Shown piece by piece: positions 31,843-40,468 of a DNA stretch of 64,000 bases. Both the position numbers and the translations under genes were made by a program. The stretch spans positions 3,674,698 to 3,738,697 of the forward strand of contig NZ_FOJG01000002.1 in NCBI RefSeq assembly GCF_900110835.1, in the 5' to 3' direction. Every line of letters begins with the position of its first letter. Within the stretch, counting starts at the first letter, position 1. The notes below the pieces were generated by a model that saw only the letters and a program-made list of their open reading frames with translations, was not told the origin of the DNA and did no database searches. This DNA is from Chitinophaga arvensicola (GTDB lineage: Bacteria; Bacteroidota; Bacteroidia; Chitinophagales; Chitinophagaceae).

Positions 31843-32456
31843 TGAATAACACCACTCCATACGAAGATTTAATAGCAGCAAAGCTGGAGCAAATTCCTGT
31901 GCCGGATATGGCAGACAGTATTTGGGCTGGCATTGAAATGCAGTTGGATGTGGCGACATCACCGCCTGATCAGCATGAGCAACCTGCGCTCAGGTATAAA
32001 AGCACAACCCGGTATGGCGTAATCGGAGCAACGATCATAGTAATTGCAGCATTATTATGGTGGTATTATCATCAGCATCCAAGTACAAAAAATACTTTCC
32101 CCCGGAAACCCGATCCTACAGTAAAACAGGCGCCTCCCTTCACTGACAGTCCGGTGAAACCCAACCATAGTGTAAATAAAAGTACGCCTGTGATACCTAT
32201 CACGACTAAAAAAGATACACTGCTGTTAAATAATGAGACCTTACATTCAAACAGGGACTCCTCCGGTTATCCCATATCTGTCCCATACTCCGTTCCTACA
32301 ACACCGGACTCCGTGTTTCTGCCGATCAACACTTCCCCTGATCGTGTTTTTGATTCCATATATACCTTACCCAAATACCCTAAACCAAGAGGCGTGAAAG
32401 GCATCACCAGTGAGGATTACAGAATCTCTGTAAAACAGGATTCCATCAGGAAATAA
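31782..32456 (+). CDS. Single-pass membrane protein, probable anti-sigma factor
   Basis: The 224-residue protein has a cytosolic N-terminus of about 75 residues (with PYEDLIAAKLEQIPVPDMADSIWAGIE), one transmembrane helix near residues 78-96 (YGVIGATIIVIAALLWWYY) and a Pro/Thr/Ser-rich periplasmic part. This topology, right after and overlapping an ECF sigma gene, is the usual one for anti-sigma factors in Bacteroidetes. There is no zinc-finger motif. The start ATG lies within the sigma gene; a later start would shorten only the Lys-rich head. Confidence 0.72.
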   Translation: MASKRGKKNSSTKNNRDQIIVNNTTPYEDLIAAKLEQIPVPDMADSIWAGIEMQLDVATSPPDQHEQPALRYKSTTRYGVIGATIIVIAALLWWYYHQHPSTKNTFPRKPDPTVKQAPPFTDSPVKPNHSVNKSTPVIPITTKKDTLLLNNETLHSNRDSSGYPISVPYSVPTTPDSVFLPINTSPDRVFDSIYTLPKYPKPRGVKGITSEDYRISVKQDSIRK

Positions 32457-32474
32457 GCAGGTGCTGTACAATTA

Positions 32475-35189
32475 CTACTTTCCTGTCTCATACACTCTTC
32501 CGGGAGTTATCACATATTCTCCTCCCGTTCCTTTAAATACCATTGTATTCTTACCGGGCATTACTTCCGCATTAAAATTGCGATTACCTTTCACATTCCA
32601 GAAACCGGGTGTCATCCCCGTGAGTACTACTTCATATTCCTTTCCATCCTTCGGAATATTTAACGTGAAAGCGGAGCGGATAAAACCGGTGCTGTTACTC
32701 ATTACTGTTATACGATCTGCTAATGTGATAATATAACTCTCACTGGTCTGATCAAATTTCAGCGGCAAAGGAGCAGCGTCGGCGGCTGTTAGCTGAAAAA
32801 CAGTGAGGAAGCGATCCTGCAGGTGTGCTGCTTTGGGTGAAATCATAATGCGGTGGGCGCTGGCTTCCGGCTTATTGGAATTCACTTTATACGGAAATTC
32901 AAAAGTGCTGTTGGCTTTGTCTCCGCTTAAGATTTCTGTTTGCCGGTCGGCAGCGGACGGCACCAACATCTCCACAAAAGTTTTACCTTCTACTCCATTC
33001 AGTTCATTGTGCAGGACGATGCCATTACCGTTTTCTACGGGCGCTTTCAGCGTATTTATCTGCCAGTATTTCTTAAAATCAGGTCTGGAAGTAGTCATAT
33101 CATCTGTTAAGATCACCACCGCCGGCACATCTGTTCTTCCAAGATTCAGAAAACAGAAGCCACGGGTATAACTACTCATTTTTGATGTATAGGCGGCCGT
33201 CAGATCTGCCTTAAAATAACTGAAGGAAGGTGCTTGTTTTGAGGGACCAAAATCGGATGACCGTACCTTTCCGTAATCAAACCAGGGATCGGACAGGGTT
33301 TCTTCGGGGGTCACCGGAAAACGCTGACTAAAGCGGGAACCGCCATCGTTTGCCTCTGTTCTGAACAGCAGCTTTTCATCGGGATCCCTGGCTAGCATCA
33401 TACTATGCGAAATGGAACGTTTGTTGAAATTAAAATCGTAGGGAGTACCATAAGATAAATACAGACCGATACATCCAACCTGCATACCATGATAAAAAAG
33501 TTGTAATTCGCCGGCATCGGCATGCTGATGATTACCAAAATGATAACCTCCTCCTTTGATCGCCGCAATCACATCATTACTGCCAGGCTCATTATTCCAG
33601 CCGGTTCTTGCAATCATGGAACCCAATACCGGACCAAAATTTTTGGTAAGCGGCAGCGATGCCGGACTGGTGACCGCTTTCAGGTCAGGGTCATTCACCA
33701 GGAGAAAGAGTACCGGGTTATCGGGTAAACCACCTTCTCTTTCAAACTCCCCTTTTATCAACGGATTATTGGAATAAGCATAAGACAACAGCATGGTTTG
33801 TGGCTGCTTCCAATAGAAAGGCTTTCCATTGGTGTTTACATTGAATACATCTCCATCGTGCAACATAGCTCCATTGGGGAGCCGCATATAAAGCCAGTAG
33901 TCAGGCAGATTTTTGATATTCTCATCAAATACCGGTTTGCCGGTCATGCCATAGAAAAGCCACGCAGCGTGCATTTCCCAACCAAAGCGGTAAGCACCAT
34001 AATCTACCCCCTGGTTATGCCGGGGCGACTGATACTCAAATTTCCGCATGGGTACCAATTGTTCCAGGATAACATAGGAGGTATATTTATAAGGCAGCGG
34101 ATCTTCATCATATATGGCGATACTCATTGCCAGGAGGTCGCGGCTTACCTGGGCTTCATTACCATGGCCGTTGATGGCGCTGTTGTCAAACGGCGGCCAG
34201 CCAATTTCCATTTCCATAGACAGCCGCATCATATTTTTATAGAGTGCCTGCTTTTGAGTAGGGCTCAATAAATCATAGCACCAATCGTATACCAGTGAGC
34301 CTTTGTAAATAGCGCGACCTACTTCCCTGGTAATATCACCGTACTTCACATTCCCGAACTCCAGTACAGATAAGTAATCTGTCATGATGCGAACGGCTTC
34401 TTTTCCTATCTTTTTATCACCTGTCATGAGATAATAAAACGCTTTTGTTTCTGCGGTCCGCTCAATAGTATCATTATAAAACATTTCTTTATCCGGATGA
34501 AAGGAAAAATTAAAAGGTATGAGTGCTGTCTTTTTTACCTTTTCCCATACAGGCAGGTTTTCACCTTTGTTCAACCGGGCTTTTGCGACAGGCAATGTTT
34601 GTTCGTTTAGCCATAAGCGTGGTCTTGTTTTTGGTGGTACGATGGCGGGCGTATAATTCGCTGCTGCTTCCGGAACCGCTGGTGGCTGATATTCTTTCCA
34701 TTCGATATACCCAAGACGTATACCTTCTGGCAACCAAAGTTTTATTTTCTGCGGCTGCCCCGTTAACTGGAATTTACCGGCTGTTTGCAGGGAATGATTC
34801 CAGGAATCAAAAACAATGCGTTGGGTAGGTCGCTGCTGATCGATCTGTATTTTAATATGAGCAGTGGGCAGCGGACCTTTCTTTATCAATTCCGGCAATG
34901 ATACTGTGGTAGTGGCGTAAGTGATCATCTCATAGATACCTGCCTTCGGCACTTTCACGTCAAATACAACATCAGGAGCTGACTGCTCCGGGTTGGCTTC
35001 TTTTTTCAGTACCAGCCATTGAGTCGTATCGGAGATCCGCAAGGTTGTTTTTTCATTGATAGTGGCTTTGCCGGCGTTCCACCTGTTGGCAGGTAGCTGT
35101 TGCGAAAAACCTGTCAGCGATTGCAGGCATAAGAGTGCAGGTAGCCATGTGGCTTTACTTTTATCTATCACGTTCATCAGTTTATCCAT
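32475..35189 (-). CDS. Heparinase II/III-like polysaccharide lyase
   Basis: The 904-residue exported protein (signal with ALLCLQSLTGFSQQ) has an N-terminal beta domain, a helical toroid from about residue 190 to 480 and a C-terminal beta-sandwich. Toroid landmarks are AETKAFYYLMTGDKKIGKEA, VYDWCYDLLSPTQ, NGHGNEAQVSRDLLA with a likely catalytic His, and HNQGVDYGAYRFGWEM. The beta part has GGGYHFGNHQHADAGELQLF, whose His residues match the active site of heparinase II. It likely cleaves uronic-acid-containing glycans by elimination. It diverges from a SusC/SusD pair, forming a small utilisation locus. Confidence 0.85.
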   Translation of the reverse strand: MDKLMNVIDKSKATWLPALLCLQSLTGFSQQLPANRWNAGKATINEKTTLRISDTTQWLVLKKEANPEQSAPDVVFDVKVPKAGIYEMITYATTTVSLPELIKKGPLPTAHIKIQIDQQRPTQRIVFDSWNHSLQTAGKFQLTGQPQKIKLWLPEGIRLGYIEWKEYQPPAVPEAAANYTPAIVPPKTRPRLWLNEQTLPVAKARLNKGENLPVWEKVKKTALIPFNFSFHPDKEMFYNDTIERTAETKAFYYLMTGDKKIGKEAVRIMTDYLSVLEFGNVKYGDITREVGRAIYKGSLVYDWCYDLLSPTQKQALYKNMMRLSMEMEIGWPPFDNSAINGHGNEAQVSRDLLAMSIAIYDEDPLPYKYTSYVILEQLVPMRKFEYQSPRHNQGVDYGAYRFGWEMHAAWLFYGMTGKPVFDENIKNLPDYWLYMRLPNGAMLHDGDVFNVNTNGKPFYWKQPQTMLLSYAYSNNPLIKGEFEREGGLPDNPVLFLLVNDPDLKAVTSPASLPLTKNFGPVLGSMIARTGWNNEPGSNDVIAAIKGGGYHFGNHQHADAGELQLFYHGMQVGCIGLYLSYGTPYDFNFNKRSISHSMMLARDPDEKLLFRTEANDGGSRFSQRFPVTPEETLSDPWFDYGKVRSSDFGPSKQAPSFSYFKADLTAAYTSKMSSYTRGFCFLNLGRTDVPAVVILTDDMTTSRPDFKKYWQINTLKAPVENGNGIVLHNELNGVEGKTFVEMLVPSAADRQTEILSGDKANSTFEFPYKVNSNKPEASAHRIMISPKAAHLQDRFLTVFQLTAADAAPLPLKFDQTSESYIITLADRITVMSNSTGFIRSAFTLNIPKDGKEYEVVLTGMTPGFWNVKGNRNFNAEVMPGKNTMVFKGTGGEYVITPGRVYETGK

Positions 35190-35895
35190 CTTTAATATAT
35201 TGGCGGGATGATTTTAAAGATAATATGATTTTAGTGATTTTTTGTATACAAAATAAAAGTCTCAGCGTAAACAAATATTAATAACAACCAAAGCTATCAA
35301 CTGAGTAAGCTGCTACAATGACCCATCAGACCGCCATAGTACCAATAAATATGGTTTTTGAAAAAATACTTTTTTGTTTACAAATAATATGTATATTCGT
35401 AAACAATTAACCAGTATAGATAACTGGTAATTGCATCGCGGGCGACACCTTTTTAAATCCTGCCGAAAATGAAGATCTGATAAAGTGCCACGCAACATTT
35501 AAGAAGAGAAGCAAACACACAAACCAAAATTCTTCCTGACCTCATGGCCAGGATTACCAACTATTCACTTTTTCAAAAATAAAATCAGCCAATAAACGGG
35601 CATGCATCTCATACTGCCTGTTTAGTATACCAGCATATATAGATAAGAAGCAGGAAGTATGATTCAGTGAACGCTGATCTGGCTATGCTATGCTATGCTA
35701 TGCTATGCTATGCTATGCTGTTAACAACATGCGAACGATTATCAACCAATATAAAAAACAAAAAAGAAAAGGTTATGCCAGGCAGGTAATCAGGGACAAT
35801 GGAATCTATTCTGCTGCCATCACACGCTGATAACCGGTCTATGCGCAGCATCTTCCGGCTGACACAATTTTATTTTTAACCTGTAATTTAAAAAT
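35190..35895. promoter_or_regulatory. Divergent control region, lyase / SusC
   Basis: A 706-nt region without genes. It contains the palindrome TTTGTATACAAA (35241-35252), the near-identical TTTGTTTACAAA (35373-35384), GTAAACAA half-sites at 35267-35274 and 35399-35406, and a CTATG microsatellite. The repeated TTTGTWTACAAA looks like the operator of a dimeric repressor or activator (GntR- or LacI-like shape). No regulator gene lies next to it. Confidence 0.6.
35683..35719. repeat. CTATG pentanucleotide microsatellite
   Basis: Seven perfect tandem CTATG units plus CT, 177 nt upstream of the SusC start. Such tracts expand and contract by slipped-strand replication. Confidence 0.92.
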
Positions 35896-38800
35896 ATGGT
35901 TTTCAACATCCATACCAACGGGATTTTCTATGCCTTATACAAACGGGGCGCTTCCTCCTTTCGTATAATGGCAACACTCACTTTACTACTGCTACTTCTG
36001 TTCAATGAAAGTTATGCACAGGAGACGCCCGCAGTAAACGGGAAAGTAACCGATAATAGCGGCACACCCATTCCCGGCGTATTGATAAAAGTATCCGGCA
36101 CATCAATGGCTACCACCACCGACGACAACGGTGATTATCATTTCAAACAGGTACCCGCAGGCGCTACACTCCACTTTACCATGATGGGTTATGCACCGCA
36201 ACAAATCAAAGCAGGCGCCCGGGTGGATGTACGTTTAAGCGCGGGCGTACGCCTGCTGGATGAAGTAATTATCAAAGATGGTTACCGCACCACTACCAGG
36301 GCCGCCAATACCAGCTCAATAGGTACCATCGGCGGCGCTGCACTGGAAAACAAACCCTTCTCTACCTTTATGCAATCCATGCAGGGACAGATAGCCGGCG
36401 TGGCCGCACCACTCACCAGCGGACAACCGGGAGGCAATGTCAGCATCCGCATCCGGGGCGTAGGTTCCCTTTCCCTCTCCTCCGATCCGTTGATTGTGGT
36501 AGATGGTATGATCGTTAACTCCGGTGCATTATCCGGCGCTGTTACTACCTCCAATGCACTCGCCGGTATTAACCAGAATGATATTGAAAGTATTGATGTG
36601 CTGAAAGATGCCGCCGCCACTGCATTGTACGGCTCACGTGGAAGCACCGGTGTGATCGTTATTACTACCAAAAGAGGAAAAACAGGAAAAACACAGGTGC
36701 GTGTAGATGCGGAAGCAGGTAACTCCACTCCAATGGATTTACCCGATGCCGGCAAACCATTGAATGCGGATCAATATGCTACCTTGTTCAAAGAAGCCCT
36801 CACCAACTCCGGTTATACCGACACACAGGTAAAAGAACTGGCCGATAAATATGGGCTGAACAGCGGTAAGAGCAACAACTGGTACGACCTGGTTACCCGC
36901 AACGGTAAACAGCAACAATACAATGTGAGCATAAATGGTGGAACCGAGAAATCAAAACTGTTTGCCTCCGCAGGCTATTTTGATCAGCAAGCCACCACTA
37001 TTGGCGCCGATTTCAAAAGAATATCCGGCCTTTTCAACTTCGATCACCAGATCAATAAACGGTTTCAATTATCTACCGGTATCAACTTCTCCAATGTAGA
37101 TCAGAATACACCTTACAGCACACAATACTCCGGTAATCCTACGTACGCCGCAAGAATATTAACACCGTTCCAGCGCGCATATAACGATGACGGTACCATT
37201 AATACCAGCATCACCGGGAATACGAATTTCCCCGGCGTATACAATCCCTTATGGATTGCGAAATACGATAATAAACGCCTGTCCGAATCCAGGGTATTGG
37301 GTAGCACGAAATTAAAATGGAATATCTGGGATCAACTGAATTATACCAGCTACTTTAGTATTGATTATAATTTACTGGAAGAAACGATTTTCCTGAATCC
37401 CACTATGGGTGATGGTGTAGCTGCTAAAGGAACCGGCAAGAACTACTATTCCCGCTACTTCAACTGGCTCACCCGGAACCAGCTGGATTATCGCTACGAC
37501 ATACCCGGTTATGACAACTTCTATGTAGCTGCATCTGTAGGATACGAGGCGCAAAAGTCTAAGAAATATTACCTGGTTGCCACCGCCAATGGCTTCCCCT
37601 CTGCCCACGAAGATCTGACAGCATTAGGCAATGCAGCTACGCCTACCACCGCCTACGCGATGAACAGCAACTATGCGTTTACATCTCTCTATTCCACTGC
37701 CAGCGCCAATTACAAAAACAAATATGCGCTCAATGCCTCCTTCCGAAGAGATGGCTCCTCCCGGTTTCCAAAAAATAACCGGAACGCCAGCTTCTACTCC
37801 ATAGGCGGCACCTGGAACGTACAGGAAGAAACATTTTTCAAACAACAGCATATCCTTTCTTCGCTGAAACTGCGGTCGTCTTATGGCACCACCGGTAATG
37901 CCAACCTGGGCAACTACGACTGGATGCCGCAGGCCAGCTACAGCAGTAGCTACAGCTATGCCGGTTATAACGGTAGCCAGTATACGATTATTGGTAACAA
38001 TGACCTGCGCTGGGAAACATCCAAAAAATTTGATGTGGGCACAGACATCGGTTTTACCAACGACCGGTTTATGCTGACCGTAGAATATTATTATAACAAC
38101 ATTGATGGCCTGATCCGCTCTGTAGCAACCTCCCCTACTACCGGTTTCTCGGGTGTGAGCCAGAACGTAGGCGCCATGGCCAACAAAGGCTGGGAGTTCA
38201 CTATCAAGGGAGACGTGCTCAAAACGAAGCAGTTTAACTGGTACAGCAATTTTAATCTCGCCCTGAATAAAAATGTGATCACCAGCTTACCCAAAGGCAC
38301 CAACGAACGCAACGACCAGTTTTACCTGAAAGAAGGTTACAGCTTCAATACTTATTACATGAAGGAATTTGCCGGTGTAGACCAGCAGACCGGAAGCCCT
38401 TTATACTACACTGATGGCGGCCATGGTACTACTACCACCGATATTTCCAAAGCGGCGTATGTAGTGCTCAACCGGCAGTCAGTTCCCAAAGCAATTGGTG
38501 GTTTCAGTAACGTATTTACCTATAAAGGCATCAGCCTCGGGGTGGATATCAACTATAACTTAGGCTACTGGGTGTATGGCGCGTCTGATATTTACTTTAC
38601 CTCCGGCGCGTATTACAACTACAACAAGTACCAGTTTATCTACGACAGACGCTGGACCAAACCCGGTCAACAGACCGATGTGCCCAAATACTCCACTACC
38701 ACCGATAACTCTACCAGCACCTACCGGCTGTATCGCGGCGATCATATCCGCCTGCAGAACCTCAGCCTGGGATATGATTTCAAAAACATCGGTTGGGTAA

Positions 38801-38970
38801 ACCGCCTGGGGGTGAACAAGCTGCATGTATATGCAAGGGCCACCAACCTGTTCCTGAAAACTTTCGACGACCGTTTACCATTTGATCCGGAAGTAAATTA
38901 TTCAGGATATGATTATCAGAACATGCTGAAATATAAAACATTCACCGTGGGCATTAATGTTGGACTTTAA
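35896..38970 (+). CDS. SusC/RagA-family TonB-dependent receptor
   Basis: The 1024-residue outer-membrane protein has a signal segment (TLTLLLLLLFNESYAQ), a carboxypeptidase-like regulatory domain at about 45-120 (NGKVTDNSGTPIPGVLIKV ... FTMMGYAPQ), and a plug with the SusC signature SIRIRGVGSLSLSSDPLIVV and IESIDVLKDAAATALYGSRG. It ends in a 22-strand barrel with LSLGYDFK and YKTFTVGINVGL. With the SusD partner it imports oligosaccharides, driven by TonB. The first ATG leaves a long n-region; ATG at codon 25 would give a compact signal peptide. It is followed by susD 13 nt later. Confidence 0.96.
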   Translation: MVFNIHTNGIFYALYKRGASSFRIMATLTLLLLLLFNESYAQETPAVNGKVTDNSGTPIPGVLIKVSGTSMATTTDDNGDYHFKQVPAGATLHFTMMGYAPQQIKAGARVDVRLSAGVRLLDEVIIKDGYRTTTRAANTSSIGTIGGAALENKPFSTFMQSMQGQIAGVAAPLTSGQPGGNVSIRIRGVGSLSLSSDPLIVVDGMIVNSGALSGAVTTSNALAGINQNDIESIDVLKDAAATALYGSRGSTGVIVITTKRGKTGKTQVRVDAEAGNSTPMDLPDAGKPLNADQYATLFKEALTNSGYTDTQVKELADKYGLNSGKSNNWYDLVTRNGKQQQYNVSINGGTEKSKLFASAGYFDQQATTIGADFKRISGLFNFDHQINKRFQLSTGINFSNVDQNTPYSTQYSGNPTYAARILTPFQRAYNDDGTINTSITGNTNFPGVYNPLWIAKYDNKRLSESRVLGSTKLKWNIWDQLNYTSYFSIDYNLLEETIFLNPTMGDGVAAKGTGKNYYSRYFNWLTRNQLDYRYDIPGYDNFYVAASVGYEAQKSKKYYLVATANGFPSAHEDLTALGNAATPTTAYAMNSNYAFTSLYSTASANYKNKYALNASFRRDGSSRFPKNNRNASFYSIGGTWNVQEETFFKQQHILSSLKLRSSYGTTGNANLGNYDWMPQASYSSSYSYAGYNGSQYTIIGNNDLRWETSKKFDVGTDIGFTNDRFMLTVEYYYNNIDGLIRSVATSPTTGFSGVSQNVGAMANKGWEFTIKGDVLKTKQFNWYSNFNLALNKNVITSLPKGTNERNDQFYLKEGYSFNTYYMKEFAGVDQQTGSPLYYTDGGHGTTTTDISKAAYVVLNRQSVPKAIGGFSNVFTYKGISLGVDINYNLGYWVYGASDIYFTSGAYYNYNKYQFIYDRRWTKPGQQTDVPKYSTTTDNSTSTYRLYRGDHIRLQNLSLGYDFKNIGWVNRLGVNKLHVYARATNLFLKTFDDRLPFDPEVNYSGYDYQNMLKYKTFTVGINVGL

Positions 38971-38983
38971 ATTTTAATGACAG

Positions 38984-40423
38984 ATGAAAAACAGATACAC
39001 GCATATATCAATCCTGCTGGCATTTGTAATGTTAGCCACTTCCTGCGGCAAAAATTTTTTAGATGAAGAACCTTCTACTTCCGTATCCGTTGAGAAGGCC
39101 ATTTTAACCGATGGCGACATGATGGAAGCACTGGCAGGTTTATACCGGAACCTGGATGGCTACTATCTGTTCGGCCGCAATGCTGTTGTATTCGGGGATC
39201 TGCTGGCAGATAATATCTACATCAGCAGCACCAATTCCAGCAGACTGCTGGCCCAGAACAACTACACTTTCACAGCCTCCAGTTCTGAGGCGAAGCTATT
39301 GTGGTCACAAAGCTATTATAGTATTCTGCAGGCGAACCGGATTATAGGCTCCAGCCTCACAGGAGGAAATAACGTGAACCAGCTGCGGGGTGAGGCCTAT
39401 ACGATCCGGGCATTATGCTACCTGAACCTGGTCAATTACTTTGCTACCCCTTACACCGTAAAACCCGATGCAGACGGCGTTCCACTCGTTACCATTTCCA
39501 CGGATAAAGGCGGCGCATTTATCACACCAGCCAGAAACAGTGTGGCACAGGTGTATGACCAGATCATCAAAGACCTGGACAGTGCCTATCAGCTAATGCC
39601 GGACGTAACTCCTGCTATTCATACTACCAGCTCCAACTTTATTGCCCGGTATGCCGCCAAGGCACTGCAGGCCAGGGCCTATTTATACAAAGGTGATTAT
39701 GCCAATGCCCGTGACGCCGCCCTGCTGGTAGTACAGAAAGGAGGTTATGCCCTGGCGGGAGATGCTGCCAGCTTCAGTTCCTACTGGGCATCAGGCGTAG
39801 CGCGGACCGATAAACTGGAAACTATCTTCGAAATCAACAACTCCGCCACCGCGAATAATGGTGTGGAAGGACTGGACTATCTCTATTCCAGCAGCGGCCT
39901 GGGCGACCTGCTGGCTACAGATGATACTTATGCGCTTTATACCGCCACGGATAAACGAAAAGGGCTGCTGATCAATGGCACCCGCAACGGCTACCAGGTA
40001 TATATCATCAACAAATACCAGAATGCAGCTAAAACCGATAAAGATGAAATAAAGCTGCTGAGATATGCAGAAGTGTTACTCACTTTATCAGAAGCTTACG
40101 CCAGGCTGGGCCAGGAACCAAGCGCCCTGCAATACCTGAACCAGGTAGCGCAAAACCGGGATGGTAGTCTTGCTGCGTATACCTATTCCGGACCGGCACT
40201 CATCAACGCAATCATTACAGAAAGAAGGAAGGAACTGGCTTTTGAAGGTTTAAGGTTCTTCGATCTTACCAGAACCAACGTCGATTTTACGCGTCAGAAT
40301 ATGGGGGTAAAAGCATATTCCTTTTATGTTGATGTAAAGGCCACCGACTTCAGGAGGCTACAACCGATCCCTGAAGCGGAAACAGGAGCCAATCCTAATA
40401 TCTCTCAAAATAAGGGTTACTAA
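38984..40423 (+). CDS. SusD/RagB-family glycan-binding lipoprotein
   Basis: The 479-residue lipoprotein has a lipobox (LAFVMLATSCGKNFLDEEPS), the typical GKNFLDEEPSTSVS start and helical TPR-like repeats: WSQSYYSILQANRII, LRGEAYTIRALCYLNLVNYF, AKALQARAYLYKGDYANA. The C-terminal region has LLRYAEVLLTLSEAYARLG and ITERRKELAFEGLRFFDLTR, both SusD hallmarks. It caps the SusC barrel and captures the glycan. It ends at a bidirectional terminator. Confidence 0.96.
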   Translation: MKNRYTHISILLAFVMLATSCGKNFLDEEPSTSVSVEKAILTDGDMMEALAGLYRNLDGYYLFGRNAVVFGDLLADNIYISSTNSSRLLAQNNYTFTASSSEAKLLWSQSYYSILQANRIIGSSLTGGNNVNQLRGEAYTIRALCYLNLVNYFATPYTVKPDADGVPLVTISTDKGGAFITPARNSVAQVYDQIIKDLDSAYQLMPDVTPAIHTTSSNFIARYAAKALQARAYLYKGDYANARDAALLVVQKGGYALAGDAASFSSYWASGVARTDKLETIFEINNSATANNGVEGLDYLYSSSGLGDLLATDDTYALYTATDKRKGLLINGTRNGYQVYIINKYQNAAKTDKDEIKLLRYAEVLLTLSEAYARLGQEPSALQYLNQVAQNRDGSLAAYTYSGPALINAIITERRKELAFEGLRFFDLTRTNVDFTRQNMGVKAYSFYVDVKATDFRRLQPIPEAETGANPNISQNKGY

Positions 40424-40432
40424 GTACAACAT

Positions 40433-40468
40433 AAAAAACGCCGTAAGCAATACTTACGGCGTTTTTTT
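40433..40468. terminator. Bidirectional terminator after SusD
   Basis: 15-bp stem AAAAAACGCCGTAAG / CTTACGGCGTTTTTT with a 5-nt loop; ends in T runs on both strands. It separates the convergent SusD and permease genes. Confidence 0.93.
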
